Shown: in pieces, positions 17,521 through 24,299 of the stretch | Layout of the letters: each line of letters opens with the position of its first letter | How positions within the stretch are numbered: the stretch's first letter is position 1 | NCBI GenBank assembly: GCA_905209085.1 | Contig: CAJLRM010000003.1 | Span: 329,124 to 393,123, forward strand | From: an uncultured Eubacteriales bacterium | GTDB taxonomy: Bacteria > Bacillota > Clostridia > Christensenellales > Borkfalkiaceae | DNA length: 64,000 nt | Direction of reading: 5' to 3' | Program-made: the position numbers and the translations under genes | Notes under the pieces: generated by a model | What the model saw: the letters and a program-made list of their open reading frames with translations, nothing else | Database searches by the model: none | What the model was told of the DNA's origin: nothing

Positions 17521-19089
17521 ATGAAATTCGCAAAGACGAAACGAATAACGGCGGCGGTGTTGGGAGGGCTGATGTGCCTCAATCTCGCCGCCTGCAAAGA
17601 CGGGGAGAACTCTTCTTCCGCAGACGCCTGGAACGGTATTCTGATCAACGACGGAAAGCCGCTCACCCTCCTCGTGGACATCAACGGTCTGATGCCCACC
17701 ACGAACACGGAGCCTACCGAGCAGCAGCCCACGGTGTTCCGTTCCATTCAGGACATTACGGACGAATTCACGGAGATGTTCCCCAATGTCAAGGTGCAAT
17801 GGGCGTATTCGAAAAAGAGCGTAGGGGATTGGGCGCAGTGGATGACGACGCAGATCTCTTCCTCCGACGCGCCCGACATCGTGATGATGCACGGCTCGGA
17901 GTATTCGGACCGAGGATGGTTTATCAATCTCGACGAGATGCTGGAAGAGCCGAATCTGTTTGTGGAGGAAGGAACGCGGGGCAGCGAGCGCTGGAAAGAT
18001 ATGTTTCCCGATTATATGTGGACGAGCGATATGACGTCGGACGCGGCGGGCAATATCGTCGCCGTTCCCGTCATGTGCTATCCCGGCACCGCCACGGCCT
18101 ATTTTTACAACAAAGAGATCTTTGCCGAGCTGAATCTGGAAATTCCGCGCACGTGGGAGCAGTTCAAAAGCGTCTGCAAAACCGTTTCGGACGCGGGGTA
18201 TGTCGCGGTGGCGCCCTGGTCTTTGAACGCGAAGGCGAACATCGACGTATGGGACGTTCAATTTTCGCTGGGACCGACGTACGCCGAAAAGATCAAGGAA
18301 CAATGGGACTACGACGGCAACGGCTACATGACGCAGGACGAACTTCTCCGCGCCGTATACGAAGGGGTATTCTACGGTCAGGGGCAAAACCGCGGCAACA
18401 TTCTCTCCCTGTATAACGAAGTGAAGTACAAATATAACGAAATCTTGCAGACGGGCGCGGCGGATACCGATTACGAGCCTTTATGGAATCAGGGAAAGGT
18501 GGCGATGATGGAGGACGGTATGTGGCGTTTGGGCGCGGAAAACGTCAACGCGGAGAGAAAATTCGAGTACGGCATTTTTGCCACGCCGCTTGCGGATTCC
18601 GCGACTTCAAAGGACTACTGCGCGGATTTCGAAACGGGACAGGGCGCGTATAATCCGCCCATCGCCGAATCCTTCAATATCTGCAAACAGGCGGTGGAGC
18701 AGAAAGGAGAAGCGCATCTTCTCGCCTCCAAACTCTATCTGATGTGGCTGACGGCGCCCAAGAACATCAATAAAATGGTTGATGAAAAGGCGGGCGAATA
18801 CGTGGGCGCGGTCTACGGCACCGCGATCCCCGCGGAGATAGAGGACTATATCCGCGGCGAGTTTGCGCGCACGCCGAGCTGTCAGTGGACGACAGGCGTC
18901 ACCGTGGCTACGCAGAACACCATGTCGAGGTATTTTCAGTATTGGGTGGCGGGAAAATACAGCGACGATCAATTTTTGAAAAGTTACGATAAGAAACTGC
19001 ACGAGGGCGCCGTCGAGATGATCGGCGCGCTGGGTATCGACACCTCCTCGTGGAAAAACGGCTATGATCCCGATCACAATTACGGATAA
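17521..19089 (+). CDS. sugar ABC transporter substrate-binding lipoprotein
   Basis: A family 1 extracellular solute-binding protein of about 522 residues, anchored by a lipobox (LNLAAC). Core features include NVKVQWAYSKKS, DAPDIVMMHGSEYSD, a hinge region with PVMCYPGTATAYFYNKEIF, and a C-terminal lobe ending near YSDDQFLKSYDKKLHEGAV. It delivers an oligosaccharide to the two permeases encoded upstream. The ATG at 17521 is preferred because AAGAGG is 11 bases before it; the in-frame ATG at 17512 lies too close to that site. It is last in the operon, with a terminator 22 bases after the stop. Confidence 0.93.
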   Translation: MKFAKTKRITAAVLGGLMCLNLAACKDGENSSSADAWNGILINDGKPLTLLVDINGLMPTTNTEPTEQQPTVFRSIQDITDEFTEMFPNVKVQWAYSKKSVGDWAQWMTTQISSSDAPDIVMMHGSEYSDRGWFINLDEMLEEPNLFVEEGTRGSERWKDMFPDYMWTSDMTSDAAGNIVAVPVMCYPGTATAYFYNKEIFAELNLEIPRTWEQFKSVCKTVSDAGYVAVAPWSLNAKANIDVWDVQFSLGPTYAEKIKEQWDYDGNGYMTQDELLRAVYEGVFYGQGQNRGNILSLYNEVKYKYNEILQTGAADTDYEPLWNQGKVAMMEDGMWRLGAENVNAERKFEYGIFATPLADSATSKDYCADFETGQGAYNPPIAESFNICKQAVEQKGEAHLLASKLYLMWLTAPKNINKMVDEKAGEYVGAVYGTAIPAEIEDYIRGEFARTPSCQWTTGVTVATQNTMSRYFQYWVAGKYSDDQFLKSYDKKLHEGAVEMIGALGIDTSSWKNGYDPDHNYG

Positions 19090-19110
19090 AGAGCAAAAGA
19101 CGCTGGGAAG

Positions 19111-19157
19111 AAAACCGCGCGGCTGCGCCGAAAATGCGCTGCCCTGCGGTTTTTTTG
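19111..19157 (+). terminator. terminator of the LacI-glycosidase-importer operon
   Basis: AAAACCGC pairs with GCGGTTTT around an inner GC-rich arm, and a run of seven T follows (19150-19156). It lies just upstream of the next promoter. Confidence 0.8.
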
Positions 19158-19186
19158 TTGACTTCCGTCCGGATATTTGCTACAAT
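19158..19186 (+). promoter_or_regulatory. promoter of the acetyltransferase gene
   Basis: -35 TTGACT (19158-19163), 17-base spacer, -10 TACAAT (19181-19186), about 70 bases before the start codon at 19255. Confidence 0.8.
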
Positions 19187-19254
19187 AGCGGGAGAAAACA
19201 AACGGCGATTTTTGCTTGCGGAACTGCGGGAAGGCGCCGGGGAGGAAAGGAAGA

Positions 19255-19884
19255 ATGGAAATGACGTCGGAAGAATCGAGAAAGAGAATGGAGGAAGGAA
19301 GGCTGTATATGCCGGGCGACGACGCCATCATGCGCGAACAGACCGCCGCCCTCGAAAAACAGTATGAATTTAACGCCACCCGTCCGTCCGAAATGGAGAG
19401 GCGCGCGGCGCTTTTAAAAGAAATGTTCGCGGAAATAGGAGAAAATTGCTATATCGAACCGCCTCTGCACGCGAATTGGGCGGGGAAGCACGTGCATTTC
19501 GGCAGCGGCGTCTACGCGAATTTCAATCTGACATTGGTGGACGACGGACAGATTTACGTGGGGGACGGGGTCATGTTCGGACCGAACGTTACCGTCGCCA
19601 CGGCGGGGCATCCCATTCAGCCCGCGCTGAGAAAGGATCAGATGCAGTACAACATCGACGTCCATATCGGCAACAACGTCTGGATCGGGGCGGGCAGCGT
19701 CCTTCTGCCGGGCATTGCGATCGGGGACGATACGGTGATCGGGGCGGGCAGCGTAGTGACGAAGGATATTCCCGCGGGCGTGGTGGCGGCGGGCAATCCC
19801 TGCCGCGTGCTCCGTCCGATCGGGCAGCGGGACAGGGAATATTATTTCCGCGACAGAAAGGTGGACGTGGAGATTCCCGAATGA
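19255..19884 (+). CDS. maltose/galactoside O-acetyltransferase-like protein (LacA/NodL family)
   Basis: A 209-residue left-handed beta-helix acetyltransferase that uses acetyl-CoA. It has the N-terminal Mac domain (EEGRLYMPGDDAIMREQ ... YEFNATRPSEMERRAALLKEMF), hexapeptide repeats (VYVGDGVMFGPNVTVATAGHP, WIGAGSVLLPGIAIGDDTVIGAGSVV) with the catalytic His of TAGHP, and the closing AGNPCRVLRPI. The start at 19255 has a GGGGAGGAAAGG site. It has its own promoter and terminates separately from the sugar operon, so a link with that pathway is only positional. Such enzymes probably detoxify non-metabolised sugars; the acceptor is unknown. Confidence 0.9.
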   Translation: MEMTSEESRKRMEEGRLYMPGDDAIMREQTAALEKQYEFNATRPSEMERRAALLKEMFAEIGENCYIEPPLHANWAGKHVHFGSGVYANFNLTLVDDGQIYVGDGVMFGPNVTVATAGHPIQPALRKDQMQYNIDVHIGNNVWIGAGSVLLPGIAIGDDTVIGAGSVVTKDIPAGVVAAGNPCRVLRPIGQRDREYYFRDRKVDVEIPE

Positions 19885-19896
19885 GAGGACGAGTTT

Positions 19897-19938
19897 TGTC
19901 AAGATAGGTGAACGATTCTGGCAAAATAAGTGAATACG
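19897..19938. repeat. two 20-base degenerate direct repeats, possible IS21-family end relic
   Basis: TGTCAAGATAGGTGAACGAT (19897-19916) and TGGCAAAATAAGTGAATACG (19919-19938) match at 14 of 20 bases with a 22-base period. IS21-type elements carry such spaced short repeats at their ends, beginning with TG. No transposase gene is near, so this would be a solo remnant. Confidence 0.4.
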
Positions 19939-19978
19939 GCTCGGCTTTGGCGGGATTTTTTTAGGGCGAAAAATCCGA

Positions 19979-20007
19979 TTGACTGAAAAAAGGAAAAATT
20001 TTATAAT
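19979..20007 (+). promoter_or_regulatory. promoter of the P-loop kinase-like gene
   Basis: -35 TTGACT (19979-19984), 17-base spacer, consensus -10 TATAAT (20002-20007), 38 bases before the ATG at 20045. Confidence 0.85.
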
Positions 20008-20044
20008 AATTGCGGAAAATAACAAAAAAGGAGTTTTCGCAGTT

Positions 20045-20629
20045 ATGAAGAAGCTGATATTGGTGACGTCGCCGCCCGCCTGCGGAAAAACGTACATTTC
20101 CAAGGAACTTTCCAAACGGCTCAGACATATCGTTTATCTCGATAAAGACAGCCTGATTCCCCTCTCCAAGCAAATTTTTCTCGTGGCGGGGGAGGAATAC
20201 AACCGCAGTTCGCCCTTCTTTGAAAAATATATCCGCGATTACGAATACGAAACCATCGTCGGCATGGCGCTGGAAGCGCTCGATTATGACGACAAGGTGC
20301 TCATCAACGCGCCCTTCACCCGCGAGATCCGGGAGAAAGCGTATATGGAGAAGCTTCGGGAAACTCTTTTAGCGAAAGGGGCGAAACTCGTCGTCATCTG
20401 GGTGAACACTTCCAAGGAGGTGTGCCGTCAGAGGATGATCGCCCGCAATTCCGACCGCGATACCTGGAAGCTGGCGCATTGGGACGAATATATAGCGGGA
20501 TGCAACTTCGAGGTGCCCGTCGAGTTGGACACGCCCGAAAGCGAGGACGATCTGTTGATATTCAACAACTCTACGGACGAAGAATTCGAGGAATCGATGG
20601 GGCGCATCCTCGCCGTTTTGGAGGACTGA
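20045..20629 (+). CDS. P-loop AAA/kinase-like NTPase
   Basis: A 194-residue cytoplasmic protein with an N-terminal Walker A (VTSPPACGKTYISKEL, residues 7-22) and a DKDSLIPL motif that could bind a substrate phosphate. Later VVIWVNTSKEVCRQRMIARNSDRD looks like the lid/base-recognition region of small-molecule kinases or zeta-toxin-like enzymes. It is a single-gene unit with its own promoter and terminator. Substrate unknown. The start at 20045 is preferred over 19979, because the longer frame would begin inside the -35 box. Confidence 0.8.
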   Translation: MKKLILVTSPPACGKTYISKELSKRLRHIVYLDKDSLIPLSKQIFLVAGEEYNRSSPFFEKYIRDYEYETIVGMALEALDYDDKVLINAPFTREIREKAYMEKLRETLLAKGAKLVVIWVNTSKEVCRQRMIARNSDRDTWKLAHWDEYIAGCNFEVPVELDTPESEDDLLIFNNSTDEEFEESMGRILAVLED

Positions 20630-20639
20630 GTCCTGCGAG

Positions 20640-20676
20640 AAAAAAGCCGTCGGCGCGTTTGCCGTCGGCTTTTTTA
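20640..20676 (+). terminator. terminator after the kinase-like gene
   Basis: AAAAAAGCCGTCGGC pairs with GCCGTCGGCTTTTTT around a 6-base loop, with one central T-T mismatch and a T-run. Confidence 0.85.
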
Positions 20677-20810
20677 TTTATGCGGCGTAACGCCTTTTCC
20701 GCGCGGCTTTGAGGAAAGCAAGTTGTTTTATATGATTGTTTTTGGCGGGGGCTTGTTCAAGACAAGCACCCGCCATAGTGCCAAATTCAATTTGACTTCT
20801 TTTTTAGTAG

Positions 20811-21056
20811 TCAATAGTTATAGTCGCGGTATATCCATTCCAGCTCTTCTATATCTTTGAGCACCTCGTCGATATATTCCACGGTAACCGTTTTTTTCGT
20901 AGAAATACGGGATAGATAGAACTCGCAGATGTCGTTTTTCTCTACGGCTTTTTGCTTTTGACAACAGAACCCCGCTTTTCTCTCTCTGTAAAAGTTTGCC
21001 AGTCCCTTTTCATAATACGCGCTGTAATATCGGCACTTTTGGCATTTCTTTTCCAT
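20811..21056 (-). CDS. small Cys-rich protein, tandem paralogue B
   Basis: An 81-residue protein with the pattern CxxC-(R/G)-YY ... YEKG ... (R)KAGFCCQKQKAVEKNDICEFY, shared with the gene immediately upstream. Four or five Cys suggest a zinc ribbon or knuckle. The C-terminus is acidic and helical (DEVLKDIEELEWIYRDYNY). Its ATG overlaps the stop of paralogue A by one base (TAATG), so translation is probably coupled; the nearest GAGGAG is far (about 14 bases). Codon use is more AT-rich than in neighbouring host genes, suggesting acquisition. Function unknown; small phage or mobile-element zinc proteins look like this. Confidence 0.7.
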   Translation of the reverse strand: MEKKCQKCRYYSAYYEKGLANFYRERKAGFCCQKQKAVEKNDICEFYLSRISTKKTVTVEYIDEVLKDIEELEWIYRDYNY

Positions 21057-21340
21057 TATAAGTTTTTCTTCTCCTCTTCGTTTTCCTGAATGATTTGTCT
21101 GATAGCGGAAATATCCATTAAGATTTCGTATAACGCCCTTGAAGCAACTCGGTTTCTTACTAAATGTCTTCTGCTGTTTGTTTTCCAACACTCGCAGCAA
21201 TCTTGATTTTCTACGATTTTATGATGTTCCGAGCAAAACCCTTGTTTGCTTTTCTCGTAACGCCGCAATCCTTTGGTATAGTACCCCTCAAAATTGCCGC
21301 AATAACAACATTTCTTGCCTTTCTGTTCTTTCTCTTCCAT
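21056..21340 (-). CDS. small Cys-rich protein, tandem paralogue A
   Basis: A 94-residue protein whose core CCYCGNFEGYYTKGLRRYE...KQGFCSEHHKIVENQDCCECW aligns with paralogue B: CxxC, YY, KG, GFC, VE(N/K)xDxCE. Cys spacing suggests metal binding. The C-terminal part (ALYEILMDISAIRQIIQENEEEKKNL) is a charged helix. An AAGGAG site lies 10 bases before the ATG. It is transcribed divergently from the XRE regulator at 21,499, with an ideal promoter that overlaps one of three direct repeats, so control by that regulator is likely. Not recognised as any characterised family. Confidence 0.72.
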   Translation of the reverse strand: MEEKEQKGKKCCYCGNFEGYYTKGLRRYEKSKQGFCSEHHKIVENQDCCECWKTNSRRHLVRNRVASRALYEILMDISAIRQIIQENEEEKKNL

Positions 21341-21375
21341 ATAGCTACATCTCCTTAAAAGAATTTTATAGCTAT

Positions 21376-21404
21376 ATTATATACTGTTATTACTTCGAAG
21401 TCAA
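21376..21404 (-). promoter_or_regulatory. promoter of the Cys-rich gene pair
   Basis: On the minus strand: -35 TTGACT (21404-21399), 17-base spacer, -10 TATAAT (21381-21376). The spacer is occupied by direct repeat 1, so binding there would block polymerase. Confidence 0.85.
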
Positions 21405-21478
21405 GCAAAATACTGTTATTGCCTCGAATAAACACCAGTTTTTCGTAAAACAACCTATAATAGTGTTATTACATAGAA
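21382..21478. repeat. three 18-base direct repeats, probable operators between divergent genes
   Basis: TACTGTTATTACTTCGAA (21382-21399), TACTGTTATTGCCTCGAA (21411-21428) and TAGTGTTATTACATAGAA (21461-21478). They are spaced 29 and 50 bases apart. The first fills the spacer of the minus-strand promoter; the third overlaps the last base of the plus-strand -10. They are the best candidate sites for the double-XRE regulator. Confidence 0.75.
21456..21461 (+). promoter_or_regulatory. -10 box of the double-XRE regulator gene
   Basis: TATAAT lies 38 bases before the ATG at 21499; no good -35 is visible at the right distance, so the promoter may be weak or activated. Direct repeat 3 begins at its last base, which fits autoregulation. 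Confidence 0.55.
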
Positions 21479-21498
21479 CAATTGAGGGGGAAAAGATT

Positions 21499-21945
21499 AT
21501 GAAAGAACATATAGGTCTTTTTGTTGAACGGCTCAACGAGCTAATGCAAGAACAAAATTTAACTAATTTCAGCCTTTCTAAAAAATTGGAATGTCAAGAC
21601 GATATTATTCAAAATTGGAGAGAAGGAAAATATTATCCCAGCTTGAAAAACCTGATTTCTTTATCAGCTTATTTTAATTGTTCAATCGACTTTATTTTAG
21701 GTTTAACAGACAAAGAAAATTATAAAACGGGAAAAGAAAACGTAACGTTTGTTCAAAGATACAAAGAATGCAGAGAAAAATTAAATTTAACGGATTATAA
21801 AGTCGCGAAAAGTTGCGGCGTTCAACAGTCTACCATTTCACAATGGTTGTTACACGGACGGTTGCCGGAAACTGAGAATTTAGTTTCATTGTCAAAATTA
21901 TTTGACTGTACTATCGAATACCTGATTGGACGAACGGATTTATAA
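21499..21945 (+). CDS. double-XRE (Cro/CI-type) helix-turn-helix regulator
   Basis: A 148-residue protein made of two tandem XRE domains: residues 5-68 (RLNELMQEQNLTNFSLSKKL ... NCSIDFILGLTD) and 82-146 (RYKECREKLNLTDYKVAKSC ... DCTIEYLIGRTD). Each has the usual closing motif DFILGL/EYLIGR. Two domains in one chain could bind two half-sites without dimerising. GAGGGGG is the ribosome binding site; the long upstream open frame overlaps the divergent promoter and is rejected. The gene is AT-rich compared with the host, like the next gene and the Cys-rich pair. It probably represses the divergent pair and itself. Confidence 0.85.
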   Translation: MKEHIGLFVERLNELMQEQNLTNFSLSKKLECQDDIIQNWREGKYYPSLKNLISLSAYFNCSIDFILGLTDKENYKTGKENVTFVQRYKECREKLNLTDYKVAKSCGVQQSTISQWLLHGRLPETENLVSLSKLFDCTIEYLIGRTDL

Positions 21946-22043
21946 AATAAGATCTATATTCCATATCAACTACATACTTTGCGTATAAATTCTCGGCTGA
22001 AAGTATCTTATCATAGGTTTTTATTCTATTCTTTATTTAAAGT

Positions 22044-22256
22044 ATGGAAAATTTATTTGCAATTCGATTAAGTGAATTTATAAAAGAAACAGGATTGAGC
22101 AAACGTAAATTCGCAGAAAAAGCAGGTATCTCTGCAATGAGCGTATCGGATTGGACTGCCGGAAAGATACAACCTAATGCAGAGAGTATTTATCTAATTT
22201 GCAAAGCCTTTAATGTAAGCGCCGATTATTTGCTTGGTTTAGAAAATGAGATATAA
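22044..22256 (+). CDS. small XRE-family regulator
   Basis: A 70-residue single-domain Cro/CI-type DNA-binding protein (IRLSEFIKETGLSKRKFAEK, SAMSVSDWTAGKIQPN, CKAFNVSADYLLGLENE). It lacks any effector domain. The ribosome binding site is poor (TTTAAAG), suggesting low expression or coupling to an upstream transcript. AT-rich like its neighbours. It resembles phage or integrative-element repressors. Confidence 0.8.
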   Translation: MENLFAIRLSEFIKETGLSKRKFAEKAGISAMSVSDWTAGKIQPNAESIYLICKAFNVSADYLLGLENEI

Positions 22257-22268
22257 ACCCTAAAACAA

Positions 22269-22306
22269 AAAAGACACGGCTGTGTTGTCGTGTCTTTCCT
22301 TTTTTA
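22269..22306 (+). terminator. terminator after the small XRE gene
   Basis: AAAGACACG pairs with CGTGTCTTT, with a T-rich tail (TTTCCTTTTTT). Confidence 0.85.
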
Positions 22307-22333
22307 TAATTGAGTTTAGAAAATATACCTAAT

Positions 22334-22368
22334 AAAAACGCAACCTAATATTCGAATCAGGTTGCGTT
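22334..22368 (-). terminator. terminator of the tRNA-Arg transcript
   Basis: On the minus strand AACGCAACCT pairs with AGGTTGCGTT, then a T-run (TTTATT). It begins directly after the encoded CCA of the tRNA. Confidence 0.8.
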
Positions 22369-22445
22369 TGGTGCACCTTAAGGAATTCGAATCCCTAGCC
22401 TTTGGTTCCGTAGACCAACGCTCTATCCAGTTGAGCTAAAGGTGC
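22369..22445 (-). tRNA. tRNA-Arg(ACG)
   Basis: Full cloverleaf on the minus strand: acceptor GCACCTT/AAGGTGC, D arm GCTC...GAGC, anticodon stem TTGGT/ACCAA with loop CTACGGA (anticodon ACG), T arm with loop TTCGAAT, and an encoded CCA. The A34 would be edited to inosine by TadA. It is the only tRNA in the window. The AT-rich small-gene islet ends next to its 3' side, as is usual for integration sites, although no integrase or att duplicate is seen. Confidence 0.95.
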
Positions 22446-22676
22446 ATATAAAATTGATGGAGGATTTTGTTTTGAAATCGGGAAGCCTCCCGCGCTCTAT
22501 AAAGAGCAGGCGCTCGGCGCCGCTTCTGCGAGCAAAGCCAAAAGAAAACACTTTCGACTCGCTTTCCCAAAGCTTTCTGCGCCAATAGGAAAGAGGGAGT
22601 TTTTCTTTCGCGGGGAAAAATTTATTTTCGCCGGCGATAAAACGTTTCCGTCAAAGCGATTCCTCAACAAATTGCT
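22446..22676 (-). ncRNA. about 230-nt transcribed leader of tRNA-Arg, possibly structured
   Basis: The consensus promoter at 22682-22710 starts a transcript about 230 bases before the tRNA. The interval has no convincing gene. Near its 3' end GGGAGG and CCTCC can pair around GATTTCAAAACAAAAT. Read as protein this block gives GRLPDFKTKSS, a string I recall from spurious annotations upstream of tRNAs in Clostridia, which hints at a conserved RNA or DNA element. That recollection is unverified. Confidence 0.35.
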
Positions 22677-22681
22677 TTCAT

Positions 22682-22710
22682 AGTATAGTATTTTTTTTTG
22701 CTTTTGTCAA
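22682..22710 (-). promoter_or_regulatory. strong promoter upstream of tRNA-Arg
   Basis: On the minus strand: consensus -35 TTGACA (22710-22705), 17-base spacer, -10 TATACT (22687-22682). No protein gene lies between it and the tRNA. Confidence 0.8.
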
Positions 22711-23031
22711 CTGTTTTTGCCTTCTTTTTACAAGTTCTTCCCGAAAAATCGGATAAAAATGCGACGGGAGTTTTTCCTCTTGCCGGACGGGATTTTTTAG
22801 CGGAAAGAAGCGGGCGGGGAAAGGACTTTGGTTTACTTGGGAAAGAAGCGCCGCATAAAAAAGCCTTGTTTATAGGAAGGGAGGAAACTTCCGTATCCGT
22901 ACTCTTTCGTCGGAATCGGAAATACGGAATAGAAAGGGAGCGACTCGGGAGATATTTTTGCGGCTTGGGCGGGAATATGATAAAATTTTGCGAAAATCCG
23001 ATAAAAAATGGAAAAAATACTGCCTGCGCCC
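22711..23031. other. 320-base gene-free stretch
   Basis: A plus-strand open frame from 22698 to 23057 crosses this region, but it has no ribosome binding site, odd composition and no recognised similarity. No other structure stands out. Confidence 0.4.
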
Positions 23032-23060
23032 TTGTATTTTTGCTTGCGATGTGTTAAAAT
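23032..23060 (+). promoter_or_regulatory. probable promoter of the DUF1858 gene
   Basis: -35 TTGTAT (23032-23037), 17-base spacer, -10 TAAAAT (23055-23060), 31 bases before the ATG. Confidence 0.55.
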
Positions 23061-23091
23061 AATAGAAAAGTACAGAAAGGAGAAATTTCAA

Positions 23092-23292
23092 ATGGCTAAA
23101 ATTACGGCGGATACTTTGATTGCCGAATGTTTACAACTCAATCCTAACGCTCCCGATATCCTGATGGAAGCGGGAATGCATTGCTTCGGCTGTGCGATGG
23201 CGCACGGTGAAACGGTCGCGGAAGCGGTCGCCGTTCACGGCGAAGACCTCGATGCTCTTCTTCAAAAGCTCAACGAAGGACTCGAAGACTAA
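23092..23292 (+). CDS. DUF1858 (disulfide-type, ScdA-N-like) small protein
   Basis: A 66-residue helical protein: ITADTLIAECLQLNPNAPDILMEAGMHCFGCAMAHGETVAEAV. The CxxC in HCFGCAMA and the total length are those of DUF1858 proteins found alone or fused to hybrid-cluster and ScdA-type iron-sulfur repair proteins. It probably acts in thiol or Fe-S redox chemistry in the cytoplasm. The ATG at 23092 has AAAGGAG eight bases upstream. A hairpin terminator separates it from the sirtuin gene. Confidence 0.88.
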   Translation: MAKITADTLIAECLQLNPNAPDILMEAGMHCFGCAMAHGETVAEAVAVHGEDLDALLQKLNEGLED

Positions 23293-23310
23293 CCCCCGCG
23301 GCTTTTGACG

Positions 23311-23341
23311 GCGCGGAAGTTTTTTCCGCGCTGTTTCTTTA
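23311..23341 (+). terminator. terminator between the DUF1858 and sirtuin genes
   Basis: GCGCGGAA pairs with TTCCGCGC around a T-rich loop; the tail TGTTTCTTT is moderately T-rich. Confidence 0.6.
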
Positions 23342-23363
23342 TGGGACACGAAGGGAGGACTCT

Positions 23364-24107
23364 ATGGCGGAGAACGACGAGGAATACGAGCGAAAAATCA
23401 GACGTTTTCAGGAAATAATAGACGAAAGCAAAAACATGGTCTTTTTCGGAGGCGCGGGCGTCAGCACGGAGAGCGGGATTCCCGATTTTCGCTCTCAGGA
23501 CGGACTTTATAGCGAGGAATATGCGTATCCGCCCGAAACGATCATCTCTCACGGTTTCTTTCTCGCCCATACGGCGGAATTTTATCGATTTTACAAAAAG
23601 AAGATGCTCTTTCCCTCCGCCTTGCCCAATGCCTGTCATCTGGCGCTCGCGCGCTTGGAAGAGCGGGGAAAATTAAAGGCGGTCGTTACGCAGAACATAG
23701 ACGGGCTTCATCAAAAAGCGGGGAGCAGAAACGTGTTCGAACTGCACGGCAGCGTCTGGCGCAATTTTTGTATGCGCTGTAAAAAGAGCTATACCATGTC
23801 CGAGATCGTCGCCGGAGAAGAAGTGCCGCGCTGCGCCTGCGGCGGCACGGTGAAGCCCGACGTCGTGCTCTATGGGGAAATGCTGAACGACGAAGTGGTG
23901 GCGGGAGCGGTCCGGGCGATCTCCGAAGCGGATACCCTCGTCGTGGGCGGTACGTCGCTGGTCGTATATCCTGCCGCGGGACTTCTTCGCTATTTTAAAG
24001 GCAAACACCTCGTCGTTGTCAATAAAACGCCCACGCAGGCGGATGCGGAGGCGGAACTCGTGCTTGCCGAACGCATCGGCAGAGTATTTTCCTCTCTGCG
24101 CGCCTGA
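23364..24107 (+). CDS. cobB: NAD-dependent protein deacylase, sirtuin family
   Basis: A 247-residue Sir2 enzyme that removes acyl groups from lysines using NAD. Signatures: GGAGVSTESGIPDFRS (29-44, NAD binding), TQNIDGLHQKAG (109-120), catalytic His128 in ELHGS, a zinc site with Cys136, Cys139, Cys157 and Cys159 (CMRC ... CACG), and GTSLVVYPAAGL near 195. Length and order are standard for bacterial CobB. It probably reverses protein acetylation, for example on acetyl-CoA synthetase. It has an AGGGAGG site. Confidence 0.95.
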   Translation: MAENDEEYERKIRRFQEIIDESKNMVFFGGAGVSTESGIPDFRSQDGLYSEEYAYPPETIISHGFFLAHTAEFYRFYKKKMLFPSALPNACHLALARLEERGKLKAVVTQNIDGLHQKAGSRNVFELHGSVWRNFCMRCKKSYTMSEIVAGEEVPRCACGGTVKPDVVLYGEMLNDEVVAGAVRAISEADTLVVGGTSLVVYPAAGLLRYFKGKHLVVVNKTPTQADAEAELVLAERIGRVFSSLRA

Positions 24108-24168
24108 CGGCGGCGCGAGCGGGCTTTTTGCGCGGAATCCGTCGGCAAAACAGGGCGTTTTTTCCTTC

Positions 24169-24237
24169 TCAACCGCTGGTTGATTCTCTTATCAACCGAA
24201 AGTTGGAAAAGAGGGGGCAAATTCAACCGATGGTATC
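24169..24237. repeat. three TCAACC-type repeats, probable operators of the XRE operon
   Basis: TCAACCGCTGGTTGA (24169-24183, perfect inverted repeat), TCAACCGAAAGTTGGA (24192-24207, imperfect) and TCAACCGATGGTATC (24223-24237, half-site plus decayed arm). The third abuts the -35. They probably bind the XRE protein encoded immediately downstream. Confidence 0.7.
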
Positions 24238-24266
24238 TGGACTTTTTCGCTGCGAGGGAATATAAT
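24238..24266 (+). promoter_or_regulatory. promoter of the XRE/acidic protein operon
   Basis: -35 TGGACT (24238-24243), 17-base spacer, -10 TATAAT (24261-24266), 34 bases before the ATG at 24300. Confidence 0.8.
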
Positions 24267-24299
24267 GGGGACAACGAAAAGAAAAGGAGAACAACTTTT

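Noticed and set aside
22698..23057. 119-codon plus-strand frame
   Set aside because: No ribosome binding site, unlikely composition, and it overlaps the probable promoter of the DUF1858 gene.
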